From Metaphire vulgaris (lineage: Eukaryota > Annelida > Clitellata > Crassiclitellata > Megascolecidae), in the NCBI GenBank assembly GCA_018105865.1, contig CM030861.1, forward strand, positions 2,732,984 to 2,796,983: a stretch of 64,000 nucleotides of DNA, written 5' to 3'. The translations under genes were made by a program, and so were the position numbers. The notes beneath the pieces are model-generated. The model made no database searches. It saw only the letters and a program-made list of their open reading frames with translations, and was not told the origin of the DNA. How positions within the stretch are numbered: position 1 is the stretch's first letter; every line of letters starts with the position of its first letter. Below are positions 49,084 to 59,295 of the stretch, piece after piece.

Positions 49084-51865
49084 GTTAAGTATGTTGACTA
49101 TTTTGCTTTAAAAAGCATTGAATATCTTCTAGGATGAAACGATGAAGCTGGAAATTAAATTGCCAATGGAAGATTCTTTCTGGCAAAGGGATGTGAATTT
49201 AAAAATCAAACAGACACAATTAGAAACACAACATACACAATGTGAGTAAAAGCCAAGTCATTAAATGCATTGTATTTTAGTTAAGTTTTATTGGCTTAAT
49301 TATGTGATAAATATTTTTTAGCTTCACATCAGGCCAAGTTATATTTGTTCTGTTTGCATTGATATGAAGTTCAGTGCTATGTATTGCTGCAAACTAAGCC
49401 ATTCTAGGTGTTCTGTAAAGCGGCTGGGCCACTAGTGTTCTTTCGATAGCGGAACGCACCCGAACAAACCGCTACGCATTGGTCGCCCGAGGCATAAGCC
49501 GGTGTCTAATGATGGCCGGGCCACAGCGCATACAATGAACTGCGGACTACTGTGGGGGGGGGAGCGAGTGGTACGTGTACTTGAACGGCTCATACTGTTT
49601 GCACAGTCAAGCCTGCTTACTTGACCTACTTTCTGATTGTCCGACCAATCAGGCGTGAGTTCGACGATTATAGCGCCAACATAACGAAAACTAGTGGATT
49701 GACTTGTTTGTGAAAAGAAAAGATGGCGATGAATTAAAATGAATATGATTTGACAATTTTGAACGAGGTTGCTGCATGATTGTTGGTCTGTCGCTGTAAG
49801 TTCCTTGAAAAGGGAATGGTAAGCACCGTGCAACTCTCTGCATCTCATCCATGGTCTTACCCACGCCCGCTTTCTTTTCTTCGTTTTCTTTCTGATGGAT
49901 GATGCATGTACTGATCTGAGTGCAACCAAAAACATCATTCCAGATAATAAAACGGCGAAATGCTCGTCAGCCATTTTCTTTAACTGCGCTACATCAACGA
50001 CATGTGGGCGTGGCCTCATTTCTGCTACTAGGTCACATTTTTCAACTTGCAAATGCAAGGCGGTTTGTTTGGCGGCAGTTTGTTCGGGTGCGTTCCGCTA
50101 TCCAAAGAAAGCTAGTGGCCCAGCCGCTTAATTCGGGTGGAAATCTAGAACATTGGGTTTTTTATTCGGTTTTTTTCAACCAGGTATTAGTTACTTTGGG
50201 AGAACTGAGACAAAGGAATTACACAAAACTTACAATTGTTGGAAAACATCTGACTTAATTAAAATATAGTTTAAAGAGCCGTCTGTATGCAGGATTCTCT
50301 GAGCCTGTAGGCTCCACATTGCACGCCTCGCTTAAACTGAGCTTCCAATTGTGCTGATATTGAGATGGACTTTGTCGAGGTTTAGTGCAGGAGTCATTGT
50401 ATAGGGGCAGTTTACCCAACCTTTCACAGCAACAAGGAACTATTAATTATCCTTTAAGAATGAGTATTGTAGGATTTGGATCTAAGGCTTGAAATGCCCT
50501 TTATATGGTTTTCTGTTTCTTTGCATGAATGCATTATAGTTTTGCTTTGTGTAGAAATTATTTCCCTCATAATTTTCAAGTTTCTTATTTTCAGCACTAA
50601 TCCCAACAGTCGTTGAAGAACTTGCAGAAGAGTTGGGAGGCGTCAGAAATCAGGTCTTGATGACCCTCCAGTCGGCCGGTTCAATGAATTTAGACTCCTT
50701 CAAATATCAACCGGTATCTCCTGCGCCTTCGTCATCTTCATCATCATCGTCATCACCGCTATCCTGCAACTCTGAAGGTATACAATCCAATTATATTCAT
50801 CCTGTAAAATGATGTTGGGGTTTAATATTTTTAACATTCTAATTATTACACTCCACTTTCTAAAATTTAGTTAGAAAGCCCATTTGAATTAATACATTTT
50901 AAAGTTTCATTTTGTTATTTTATATGATTTTATTGTTTGCATTTATATTATTAATTTGCCAATTAGCATTTATTTTGATCGCAAAAGTCTTGGTAAAAAT
51001 TACAGTCTTTGATTGCCAAATTTTACTTTTCATTGTTTTTGTGAATTTGTTTTGTAGAATCAATTATCCCCAATGAAATATATCTAGAAGAGACCTCACT
51101 CTTTCCTGTAAGAATTGATTTTTCTATTTTTATAACTTAAAGTACTTTTCATCACAATTTCAAATAAATTTAGCTAGAGGCGTGAATAGAGAGCAAAAAA
51201 TGAGGAGTATCAAAATGCTAAATTTCATAAAACAAAATTTTGTTTCTGTTATTATATTCAAAAGAATATATTTGCATTTTTAAGTAACAGGATATTCTTT
51301 TAAAGTTATTTAATAATAAATTATTGAATTTTAGGAATTGTTTGACATCAAATCAGAACCGTGGTTCATTTATGAAGGAACTGGTAATTATTTCAATCGT
51401 TTTTCCAACACTTACAGCATTTTCATGTTGTGACAAATGACAGAATATTTAATTACAGCAGCATGAATAGAAAGTTTAAAATTAGCAGATACTTGGGTCA
51501 TAATATGTCAGAAAATTTTCTTGTTCAATTAATCGGACATTTTTTAATCAATTAATTTCGATTAAAATAATTATATAGCTTTTTGCTGATCTCCTTGCAT
51601 TGCAACTCTACATCTACTTTGCCGTCTGCAGTTAGCTTAAAAACAAAACAAAAATGCTTGCTCCGCTCTCCCCTTAGATGCTTAACTGTAGCATTGCTTT
51701 CATTACTCGCCATTGTTGTCTGAATGAAATAGAAATAATAGTATGCTAAGTAAATAAGTTACAGAAAATTTAAAATTTAATTGAAAAATTAATCGATTAA
51801 AGAAAATTTAATCGATTAAAAATTTTAACAATTACTCTATTAATCAATCGTTAATATCTGCAGCC

Positions 51866-51930
<65 letters not shown>

Positions 51931-52624
51931 ACACTTGGTATTTTAAATACCTTGACTGAGCATGTTAGCCTGTGAAATTACTAGATATTACTGAAGGGTA
52001 GATGATAGGATAAATCGTGTGGCATGTTTGTATGAAAACTAATTTAATTCTATTTGACTAGCTTAGCAGTTTACTTGCCCATGCCAAGTTTAGATAATTA
52101 TGATACCAAAGCTTTATGTTCCAAATCCTATCAATAGCAGAGTAAATAGTGGCCTACACTCTGCCCTGCACTGAGTGCACTCTAATATCCAGATATGATG
52201 AATGGATTTCCCTATTAGAGACTCTGACTATAATGGACAAGGCCTGTAAATCTCATATGTGGTGAAGTCTCTTTTAAATGACTGGTCATAGCAGACATGC
52301 AGTGTTCTAAACAGAGCTGTTCTGAAGATCTCTTGATGAAGAATTAATGTGTCTCAATCAGACTTGGAACTGGGTCACTGGGTCACCGGGTTACTTTTAT
52401 TTCGGGTCACTGGGTCACCGGGTCTTAAAATATGACCCGGTTCCAAGTCTGGTCTCAGTGGTTTCTTTTTGTTATTGATTTCATCTGGATGATAATCGAT
52501 TTTGTCAATTGCTATAATATTTATTTCATATTTTGCAGTCAATGATTGAACTGATTTTTGATTTTCTGTTTCAGGTTATTCAGAAAATATGCAATTCCAA
52601 ATTAGCAAACTGTTTGAGGTCTAA
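43457..52624 (+). CDS. IRF: Interferon regulatory factor, IRF1/2-like, complete 8-exon gene
   Basis: IRFs are nuclear transcription factors that bind GAAA-type elements. Eight exons (43457-43904, 44815-44985, 48453-48565, 49133-49241, 50595-50777, 51058-51107, 51335-51383, 52575-52624) join in phase to 1173 nt, 390 aa. The DNA-binding domain lies at ~92-205 and has the Trp cluster W99, W114, W126, W134, W145 with spacings 15, 12, 8, 11, plus IPWKHGSR and the recognition helix [17 protein letters not shown], closest to vertebrate IRF1/IRF2. Residues 1-91 are an extra acidic and basic tract with NLS-like KRQRKRKRR and KKKRLRR and a seven-Gly run. The C-terminal half is Ser- and acid-rich, contains IKSEPW (SUMO consensus) and shows no recognisable IRF-association domain. 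The ATG at 43457 is preferred; a GTG two codons earlier is in frame but not a likely start. Confidence 0.9.
43945..44040 (-). mobile_element. LINE 3' UTR fragment with hairpin, IRF intron 1
   Basis: Matches the 3' UTR of the LINE at 52928-53467: AGTGGTTTAGGAGGCTAAGT..GAAAACCACT, CATTCAATAACCTAG, GAGATAGCCTTTGAATCC. Part of the inner stem is deleted. Confidence 0.75.
44079..44264. mobile_element. hAT MITE family A, IRF intron 1
   Basis: CAGTGGCGGCTCCACA to GGAGCCGCCACTG, 8-bp duplication ATTTGGAA and ATTAGGAA (7 of 8). Confidence 0.85.
44625..44702. repeat. (TA)n microsatellites
   Basis: Two TA runs around a duplicated AGACTTTGGATAGACTTTTTGG-like spacer (direct short repeat). Confidence 0.9.
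44815..44985 (+). CDS. IRF: IRF exon 2
   Basis: Acceptor TTCCTGTTTTAG, donor GTAAGC. Encodes [29 protein letters not shown] and [11 protein letters not shown], the second half of the DNA-binding domain including the helix that contacts GAAA. Confidence 0.9.
45430..46045 (-). repeat. Unclassified GC-richer dispersed repeat, IRF intron 2
   Basis: Its left edge reads, on the minus strand, ACTATAGAAATTGACTTG then TTAACTAACTAAC, like the 3' ends of the LINEs in this window. The interior is GC-richer than the intron but has no motif I recognise. Confidence 0.4.
46046..48450. other. IRF intron 2, unique AT-rich sequence
   Basis: No supported exon or repeat seen; short frames lack motifs. Confidence 0.4.
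48453..48565 (+). CDS. IRF: IRF exon 3
   Basis: Acceptor TTGTGTTTTAG, donor GTATTC. Encodes [18 protein letters not shown] and [19 protein letters not shown], a Ser/acid-rich linker. Phase fits both neighbours. Confidence 0.8.
48978..49081 (+). mobile_element. SINE/LINE 3' end: hairpin plus TAA/TTA tail
   Basis: Outer stem AGTGGTTT/AAACCACT and inner stem AGGCT/AGCCT at 48978-49017, followed by TTAAATCGCA and a TAA then TTA repeat. In IRF intron 3, sense orientation. The head is missing. Confidence 0.75.
49133..49241 (+). CDS. IRF: IRF exon 4
   Basis: Acceptor ATCTTCTAG, donor GTGAGT. Encodes [20 protein letters not shown] and [15 protein letters not shown]. Confidence 0.8.
49419..50128 (-). 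mobile_element. PIF/Harbinger deletion derivative in IRF intron 4
   Basis: Inverted repeats of about 52 bp starting AGCGGCTGGGCCACTAG, with the conserved block GATAGCGGAACGCACCCG, are flanked by the 3-bp duplication TAA on both sides (49416-49418, 50129-50131), as for Harbinger. The minus strand carries a 208-codon open frame (50058-49432). Residues 61-95 include [18 protein letters not shown] and [16 protein letters not shown], resembling the N-terminal part of Harbinger nucleases (WVRPW, then ..YE/H.L..EL). The DDE catalytic region is absent, so it is a non-autonomous copy whose frame runs into its own TIR. Confidence 0.82.
50595..50777 (+). CDS. IRF: IRF exon 5
   Basis: Acceptor TTATTTTCAG, donor GTATAC. 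Encodes [35 protein letters not shown] and a Ser run of nine. Confidence 0.8.
51058..51107 (+). CDS. IRF: IRF exon 6
   Basis: A 50-nt exon, acceptor TTTTGTAG, donor GTAAGA. Encodes [16 protein letters not shown]. Confidence 0.75.
51335..51383 (+). CDS. IRF: IRF exon 7
   Basis: A 49-nt exon, acceptor GAATTTTAG, donor GTAATT. Encodes [16 protein letters not shown] with the SUMO-type IKSE motif. Confidence 0.75.
51869..51928. repeat. (TA)n microsatellite, IRF intron 7
   Basis: Uninterrupted TA run of ~60 bases, preceded by AATCGATTAA-rich sequence like a hAT terminus (51780-51860). Confidence 0.95.
52575..52624 (+). CDS. IRF: IRF exon 8 (stop exon)
   Basis: Acceptor CTGTTTCAG; encodes [15 protein letters not shown] and stops at TAA 52622-52624. 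The 3' UTR can extend only ~300 bases before the LINE at 52928. Confidence 0.72.
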
Positions 52625-52927
52625 CAATTCATTTCATCAAACGATTTAATAATAGACACTACCGGTTATCATTTTTAACACTGATGCTTTAAGACTGTCA
52701 CTTTTATTTCATGTACATATGTCGTTTTTAATGAGTTAGAAAGAATTGAGGAAAATGACTGTTAGTCTAAAATGCATTGAATGCAGTACTGTTTACCCGG
52801 TGTATCATTTATGATCTACTTTTGTTGAGCTTGTCATTGTCAGAATTGGGTTTGATATGCCTTATTGATATATAACAATAACTGATAGCCTGGCTTTGTT
52901 GATATCTCTAAGAACTTGTTCTGAGAT

Positions 52928-53467
52928 GTTTAATAATAAGGTGATCTAAAGTGGTTTAAGAGGCTAAGTAATCCTGTGTGAAAACCACTGTAGTATCTCT
53001 CCACATTCAATAACCTAGTTTTCCGAGATAGCCTTTGAATCCATTTACTGTTTTAACTGTCGCTCCCACCTCGTCCAAACTGTTCCTTTTGTCGACAACC
53101 CTTGCACTAAAAAAAATTTTCTTTCTTGGACCCACTCTCTGCTTATTCTTTCTTGGACCCACTCTCTGCTTAAACAATTTGCATTTGTGGCCTCTGGTGC
53201 TGCTATAGTGTGCCAATGTAAAGAATCGATCGAATGACACATCTACTTTCCCAGTCATTATTTTGTATGTTTCTATCAAATCCCCCCTCTCTCTCTTCTT
53301 CTTCTTTCTAATGTTGTCAGTCCACAATATTGAAGTCTTTATTCGTAGCTTAAATTATGGTATCCACAGACCATCTTTGTTGCTCGTCTTTGCACTTTTT
53401 CTAAAAGTGCTATGTCTTTTTTCAAAAATGGATTCCATGACTGAACACAGTATTGTAGATGAGACCT
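52928..53467 (-). mobile_element. LINE 3' end with RT C-terminus and conserved 3' hairpin
   Basis: On the minus strand, with frameshifts, come [39 protein letters not shown]-type and GDLIETYKIMTGKVDVSF, FFTLAHYSSTRGHKCKLF and FFSARVVDKRNSL. These are the standard post-RT tail of a large jockey/CR1-superfamily LINE group (RRARGD.I.TYKI, TRGH..KLF, FS.RVV..WNSLP). A 3' UTR of ~100 nt follows and ends with the hairpin (52950-52989) and a short ATT tail. A 20-residue-scale duplication is present (RVGPRKN.. twice). Confidence 0.85.
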
Positions 53468-53472
53468 TACTA

Positions 53473-53560
53473 AGGGGTCGTCCATTAATTACAAAATAGG
53501 GGAGTGAGGGGTTTGAAGAAAATTGTTGACGTCTGACATGGGACGCTGCACTCGCAAAAC
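53473..53560. mobile_element. Fragment of AGGGGTCGTCC palindromic repeat
   Basis: Starts AGGGGTCGTCCATTAATTAC; related to 22608 and 63253. Right end not found. Confidence 0.45.
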
Positions 53561-53957
53561 AATACCACAGAAGTGAACAAAAGCCCATGCATTTTGACCC
53601 TGAGTTGTAACAAAATTTTACAATGAAACAGTATTTTTGGGCCACCCTGTAGCGTGGATCAGTATCTGGTCTCAGGAAAGTTGCCTATGGAGTTCCACAA
53701 GGATCGATCCTTGGACCTCTGTTGTTCGCTATCTTCATTAGTAAGCTCGATGACATAGTGATGCTACACAAGTTCAATACGCACTACTATGCAGATGACC
53801 TCTTTATCTCAGCCACCACCCCACTGAAGTAAAGGATGCAGCAGAAGCACTGCAAGCCTGCATAAGGGACGTAGAAGGGTGGTGTTTAACAGGAATAGGC
53901 TCAAACTCAATCCCCAAAAACTCAACTAATCTGCCTAGGGCATAGGAAACAGATAGA

Positions 53958-54883
53958 CAGTGTTGGGTAAGTTACTTTTTATTTGTAACTAGATACAATT
54001 ACAAGTTACTAAGTAAAAAAGTAACTAGATACAGTTACAAGATAATTTTTTAAAGTAACTAGATACAGTTACAGGTAATTGAGGAGTAACTAGTTACAGT
54101 TACTTGTAGTTAAAAATACATTACAATATAGTACCAGTTGTCGAATAACAGTTCTTGTACGTAGTTTCATTTCGTTAGTTTTGTTGTTCAACATTAGTAA
54201 TAAAGCACAAGTAGTTTAACTAAGCAAACAGTTGATAGTAATCAAATACAGAAACCATAAATAATGTAAGTACAAAACTTTTATGCCACGAATATTAGGT
54301 TGTTAGCCAGCAAGAAAATTAGCTAGCTAATATAGTTCAATACTTAAAAAGTTACAATCAGAAACTGCAAACACCGTTAAAGTTATAAGATGAAGCTAAA
54401 AACACAGATGACATTAGCAAGTTAAAACTTCACATAAAAAGAAATCTATTGGCTCTCAGCAAAAGCTGCTGCTCAAAGTGTTCGTCTATCCTGTTGCGCC
54501 TAGGGGTCAGAATCTGACCTCCTAAACTAAATAAACGCTCTACTGGTGCACTAGATGGTAATGATGTGTTGTATTTTATGAATAGCTACTTAATCACCTT
54601 ATTCAGGCTTTTTAAATCTGGTGATGGATCACTCGGATACAACTCAACTTGAGCTGCTGCATCTGTGTTTATGAACTTTGGCTCATCAAATTCTAAATTC
54701 TATTACAAATAAAAAAGTAACTTGCAAAGTAACTATAAAATATCCGTTACAGTTCCTAAAAAAAGTAACTAGTTACAGTTACTAGTTACATCACAAAAAT
54801 GTATATAGTTACAGTTACAGTTACTGATTTGGTAACTAAGTTACAGTAACTTAGTTACAGTAACTCGTTACTACCCAACACTG
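53958..54883 (-). mobile_element. hAT transposon relic (CAGTGTTGGGTAAGTTAC ends)
   Basis: Ends CAGTGTTGGGTAAGTTACTT and AACTCGTTACTACCCAACACTG-type, with a perfect 8-bp duplication CAGATAGA (53950-53957, 54884-54891). At ~54430-54590 the minus strand encodes [20 protein letters not shown] and LTPRRNRID, the hAT C-terminal dimerisation domain. Terminal GTAACTAGTTACAG-like repeats fill both ends. The rest of the transposase is deleted. Confidence 0.9.
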
Positions 54884-55124
54884 CAGATAGATAAAGTAAT
54901 ACTGGATAAAATCAGCATTGGTTTGATTGAAATCTTGCGTCCTAAAGTTGTACAAAATCTAGGTGTTATGTTTGGCGAAAATCTGACAATGGTTCAGCAT
55001 GTCAACAAGGTTGTTGCAAGCAGTTTCGGCGAACTACGGAAATTGAGATCGATAATACCTCCTCTGACACAAGAAGCGGCAAAGGTGTTAGTTCATGCGC
55101 TTGTAGATCATAGTTATAGGCGTT

Positions 55125-55345
55125 TTAGGCGTTTCCTAACGCCTATAACTATGATCAACACAGATGTATTATAACTTCATATATTAATTATTAATGTTCG
55201 TATCCAGGACGCAACGGAGTGAGAGTCTTCGACTGTGTGAGAGCGACTGACGCTGAAACTAGTACTCTATAGAATATATAATGTAAGACTATCGCAGCTA
55301 CGCTATTGGTTGAGGCGTGGCTTGTAAGTGTCCAATCACGCCACA
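55125..55345 (-). repeat. 3' LTR (left copy)
   Basis: Identical by eye to the right LTR over 55128-55345. Its outermost three bases differ, and the flanking 19 bp (55106-55124) are an inverted copy of LTR bases 55139-55157. Confidence 0.9.
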
Positions 55346-55450
55346 TCTCTTCCCATTAATTAGGCTCATTATCTAATTAAGAAAATTAATATTTATAGCA
55401 GTTCTGTTAAAACTTTATCAGTCATCTAAAACAGAAATTTAAAATGTTAA

Positions 55451-58400
55451 CTATTTATATCTAGATGGCTTTCTGACTGTACGGCCAGATCTAGTCTTAT
55501 ATGGTTCAGCTCCTCTAGTAGTTATTTGTTGTTCCCTAGGTGGCGCTGGGATTGCCTCAGTTGTATCAGATGATGGTTCGTTCGCAGCGCTGGTGGAGTG
55601 TTGATCTTCATGCACCAGTGATTTGTACGGTGGTCTCGAACGGCTGTCTTCTTCTCTTTTCATTGATGGTTGTCCTTGTCCTTCGCTTTCCTCCTGGAAA
55701 ATGACAGGGGGTTCCAGGGAAAACCTGACATGCCTGGAGCTTCTTCGTTTGATTGAACCGTCGGCCAGCCGAAGTTGATACGATCGATGTGGAAGGACGT
55801 CTGTAACTTCCGCTTTCTTCCAGTGGTCGTCGGTCGGTCGTACTTTCACGCGACAAGTGTCTCCCTTCTGTAGCTTCCGTCGGTTGTGCGCGTTTTTGTT
55901 GTAGTAAGCGGCTTGCTTCAATTTTGATCGTTCTAATGCCTGTTGGACCTTGGCTGCAGAAGGAGTATCCAGTAGTTTACTGCTGATAGGCAACTTTGTG
56001 CGCGTTCGACGCCCAAACATAATTTGCGCGGGGCTTAGACCCAATCTCTCGGAAGGACAATTTCTCCACTCCATTAAGGAAATGTAGGGGTCTAAATTTT
56101 CATCTAAAGCTTTCTTCATCAGCTTCTTAGCCATTTTAACTGCTGACTCTGCTTTGCCATTTCCTTGGCTATGCATTGGTGAACTTAAGACATGTTGAAA
56201 CTCGTATTTGTCTGCGAATTTCTTAAATTCCATTGAGTTAAATGGGCTGTTATCACTATGCAAAAATGATGGGATACCATATCTTGCGAAATGTTGTTTT
56301 AGGCAGTAAATTATGTTGCTCACCGACTTCGATGGTAATCTGTCTATTTCGAAGAATCCACTGAGGAAGTCTGTTGAAATTAAATATTCTCGCTGTTGAA
56401 ATGCGAAAATATCGACTGCTATTCTTTCCCATTGTCGAGACGGTGGGGGGATGGGTGCCAGTGGTTCTTTTGGAGGCAAGTCTCTGAATGTATTGCAGAT
56501 GTGACATTTCAGAACTTTCTCTCGGAGTTCATAGGTCAAATTTGGCCAGAAAACCACCTCCCTCGCTCGACGTAGACAACTGTTTAGTCCAATATGAGAC
56601 GAGTGTAGACGGTTTAGAATTTCCTGTCTCGCCGGTGCTGGTACGACAAGACGATGTCCTTTATAGACGAGACCTCGACAAACCGATAATTCATCTCCAA
56701 AGGTCGCAAAAGGTCGAACGTCGGCTGTCAGCCCCTTCGGCGAGTCGGGCCAGCCTCGATAAATCTGTTCTTTCAGGCGGATGTAGCTCGGATCGGATGT
56801 CGCGTCTGTGATGAGTTTCAGAGTAGACGGAGATGTTATTAATCGAGTTTCTGCTTCTTGCTCCGCATCTGCTGTCTCTAGGAAAGCAATTTCTTCACTG
56901 AACTCCTGCGGAGTGCCTCTGGCAATGTAAGATCGGCTGAGGGCGTCTGCCAAAATTAAATCTCGGCCAGCAACGTATTCCATTTCAAAATCGTATCTTT
57001 GTAGCTTTAACAACAGGCGCTGGAGCCTTTTTGGCGCAGAAGAGAGAGACTTTTTGAATATACTCAATAAAGGTTTATGGTCATTTTGAACTTTTACTTT
57101 TCTGGCATATGTGTAGTAATGAAATTTCTCCATCGCAAAACATATTGAAAGACATTCTCTTTCGAGTTGGCTCCATCCTTTTTCAGCGTCTGTTAATGCA
57201 CGGCTAGCATACTCTACTACACGATTCTGTTGAAGGAGAAGGGCTCCTACGCCTTTTTGAGAGCTGTCGCACTGAACAAGCAAGTCCTTCTTGTCATTAA
57301 AATAGGCTAAAACAGGCGCAGATTTTAACATACCTTTCAATTTCTCGAAGGCTTCAGTGTGACGTTCATCCCATCTGAAGTGCGAGTCGGACTTCAAAAG
57401 CTCACGAAGCACCGACGTGACGTCACTGTAGTGAGGGCAGTATCTTGCTAAATAGTTGGCCATTCCGAGAAGACGTTGAAGTGCAGCTTTATCTTCTGGT
57501 TGCGCGAAGTTTTCAATGGCTTCGATTTTCGAGGCGGAAGGCTTTATTCCGTCTTTCGTTAAGTCATGGCCCATAAAAGTGATGCAATCTCGATGAAGTT
57601 TCATCTTTTCTCTGTTCAATTTAACTCCCTTTTCTCGACATCTCTGAAAAAGAGCAATTAAATTGGCATCGTGGTCCTGCATTGCTTCTTTCTGCGTGTT
57701 GCCAGAACCAGTTATCAGAATGTCATCGGCAATGCAGAAAATCCCTTTCAGTCCAGAAAGTGCTGCATGTATTCGTGCTTGAAATATTTCCGATGAAACT
57801 GAAAGACCAAAAGGAAGACGTAGATATCTGAAACGAGAAAAAGGCGTGTCAAAAGTGCATAGTAGACTTGATTCATGGTCAAGCTGAAGCATGTTGAAGG
57901 CATTTTCACAATCCACTGTGCTGAAAACTCGAACCCCAGACAGCTTGTGCAAGATGTCGTCGAGGGTCGGCAGACAGTACCGGCTTCTGATTAGCGCAGG
58001 GTTTAGGGTCCTTGTAGGGTCAAGACACAGTCTGAGTTTCCCATTATTCTTGATGGTGACAACTAACGCAGAGACCCAGGCAGTCGGCTCCGTTACTGAC
58101 GTAATTATACCTTGAGAAACCATATGCTGAAGTTCGTTTTCGACTCTGTCCTTGACTGCAATTGCCATTCGACGCAGTGGTAGCTGCACTGGTCGATACG
58201 ACGGATCTATATCCAGATGGACAGTACCTTCCATCAGTCCCAGATTTCCGTCGAACAGGTCGCCAAAACGAGCAAAGACATCAGCTTCAGTCAGCTGTCG
58301 CTCCAACGCAGGTGGCGAAACAGCTTCGGTCGCACAGATGTTGTGCTCCATAACGCGCAGGAGATCCAGTTCCTGGCAAATTGACATGCCTAGAATAGGA

Positions 58401-58639
58401 CTGTCATGATCAGTGACATAAATTTCCGTCAGTAATTGTTTTTTCGTCGTCGGATGAGTAATCGTGACGTCGATAACTCCTGCTGTCGGCAGCTCTAGAC
58501 CGCTAAACATTCGCAGAACTGATTTCGCTGGACGCAGCGCTGGTCGCAAAGGAAGGTTTTCGTAAATCGACGATGATATGGCTGTAATCGTTGATCCAGA
58601 ATCAATCATAAATCGGACACGCATTCCATTTATCAGCAA
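55451..58639 (-). CDS. pol: Pol polyprotein: protease, RT, RNase H, integrase
   Basis: A 1062-codon uninterrupted frame. Its first Met (58639) lies inside the gag-pol reading, so the true start is upstream. Protease active site FMIDSGST at 11-17. RT at ~150-330 with motif A FSTVDCENAF (D243), LRLPFGLSVS, and IADDILI (A304-D306, in place of the usual Y-x-D-D). RNase H from VQCDSSQKGVGALLL (D457), with YASRALTDAE and NDHKPL. Integrase with H679, H682, C712, C715 and the catalytic triad D743, D796, E831. The C terminus is KPSRYK. All key residues are present; nothing in this frame is obviously broken. Confidence 0.9.
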   Translation of the reverse strand: MLINGMRVRFMIDSGSTITAISSSIYENLPLRPALRPAKSVLRMFSGLELPTAGVIDVTITHPTTKKQLLTEIYVTDHDSPILGMSICQELDLLRVMEHNICATEAVSPPALERQLTEADVFARFGDLFDGNLGLMEGTVHLDIDPSYRPVQLPLRRMAIAVKDRVENELQHMVSQGIITSVTEPTAWVSALVVTIKNNGKLRLCLDPTRTLNPALIRSRYCLPTLDDILHKLSGVRVFSTVDCENAFNMLQLDHESSLLCTFDTPFSRFRYLRLPFGLSVSSEIFQARIHAALSGLKGIFCIADDILITGSGNTQKEAMQDHDANLIALFQRCREKGVKLNREKMKLHRDCITFMGHDLTKDGIKPSASKIEAIENFAQPEDKAALQRLLGMANYLARYCPHYSDVTSVLRELLKSDSHFRWDERHTEAFEKLKGMLKSAPVLAYFNDKKDLLVQCDSSQKGVGALLLQQNRVVEYASRALTDAEKGWSQLERECLSICFAMEKFHYYTYARKVKVQNDHKPLLSIFKKSLSSAPKRLQRLLLKLQRYDFEMEYVAGRDLILADALSRSYIARGTPQEFSEEIAFLETADAEQEAETRLITSPSTLKLITDATSDPSYIRLKEQIYRGWPDSPKGLTADVRPFATFGDELSVCRGLVYKGHRLVVPAPARQEILNRLHSSHIGLNSCLRRAREVVFWPNLTYELREKVLKCHICNTFRDLPPKEPLAPIPPPSRQWERIAVDIFAFQQREYLISTDFLSGFFEIDRLPSKSVSNIIYCLKQHFARYGIPSFLHSDNSPFNSMEFKKFADKYEFQHVLSSPMHSQGNGKAESAVKMAKKLMKKALDENLDPYISLMEWRNCPSERLGLSPAQIMFGRRTRTKLPISSKLLDTPSAAKVQQALERSKLKQAAYYNKNAHNRRKLQKGDTCRVKVRPTDDHWKKAEVTDVLPHRSYQLRLADGSIKRRSSRHVRFSLEPPVIFQEESEGQGQPSMKREEDSRSRPPYKSLVHEDQHSTSAANEPSSDTTEAIPAPPREQQITTRGAEPYKTRSGRTVRKPSRYK

Positions 58640-58713
58640 ATGCGTAAATACACGTCCTCCTGAATCAGTAGAATTCAGAACGAGAACAGATTCGAAAGAA
58701 TCAGATAGCTGCT

Positions 58714-59295
58714 TTACGCTTCCGTACGAAGAATTTCTCTTTTCACATTGGGCAGCATAATGGTTTTCTCATTGCAGCGCCGACACACAGCGCCAAAAGC
58801 TGGACAGTTATTCTTGCCGCGCTCATGGCTACGCCCACAGAAACGACAAGAATCTCTAACTGTACCTTTCGCAGGGCGATTCCGGTTTTGACTCGGATGC
58901 CTTTGATCTCGGGTCTCGTGTCGACGATTCCCTTGTTTCGCTCCATCGTGCTGACGACGATGCTGACTGTGATCACGGCGAGGCGGAGGGTCGCGACGCA
59001 AAGCGTTGACTGCTCCCGTCTCCGTGATGGCTTTGAATTGGCGGGCGGTCGCCTCTTGTGCCTTGCAGACGTCGATGGCCTTTTGAAGGTCGAGTCCTTG
59101 CGTCCCAAGCAGTTTCCGGCGGGTTACGTCGTCGTGGATCCCAAGGACAATACGGTCGCGAATCATGGAAGACTCCGCTGCACCGAATCCACACGAGCGG
59201 ACGAGGCGTCGCAAATCTGCAGCGAATACATCGAACGATTCACCAGGACTCTGTTTCCTGGTGTTGAACAAGTATCTCTCGTAGACCTCATTCAA
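58714..59295 (-). CDS. gag: Gag C-terminal part with zinc knuckle (frame B)
   Basis: A 193-codon frame: NEVYERYLFNTRKQSPGESF and FAADLRRLVRSCGF (capsid), IRDRIVLGIHDDVTRRKLLG, a basic linker (RRDHSQHRRQHD, HETRDQRHPSQNR), then a zinc knuckle CRFCGRSHERGKNNC (C-X2-C-X3-H-X6-C) and the start of a second, CRRCNEK. A second frame change inside the second knuckle (~58755) returns the reading to frame A, the pol frame. Confidence 0.75.
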   Translation of the reverse strand: MNEVYERYLFNTRKQSPGESFDVFAADLRRLVRSCGFGAAESSMIRDRIVLGIHDDVTRRKLLGTQGLDLQKAIDVCKAQEATARQFKAITETGAVNALRRDPPPRRDHSQHRRQHDGAKQGNRRHETRDQRHPSQNRNRPAKGTVRDSCRFCGRSHERGKNNCPAFGAVCRRCNEKTIMLPNVKREILRTEA

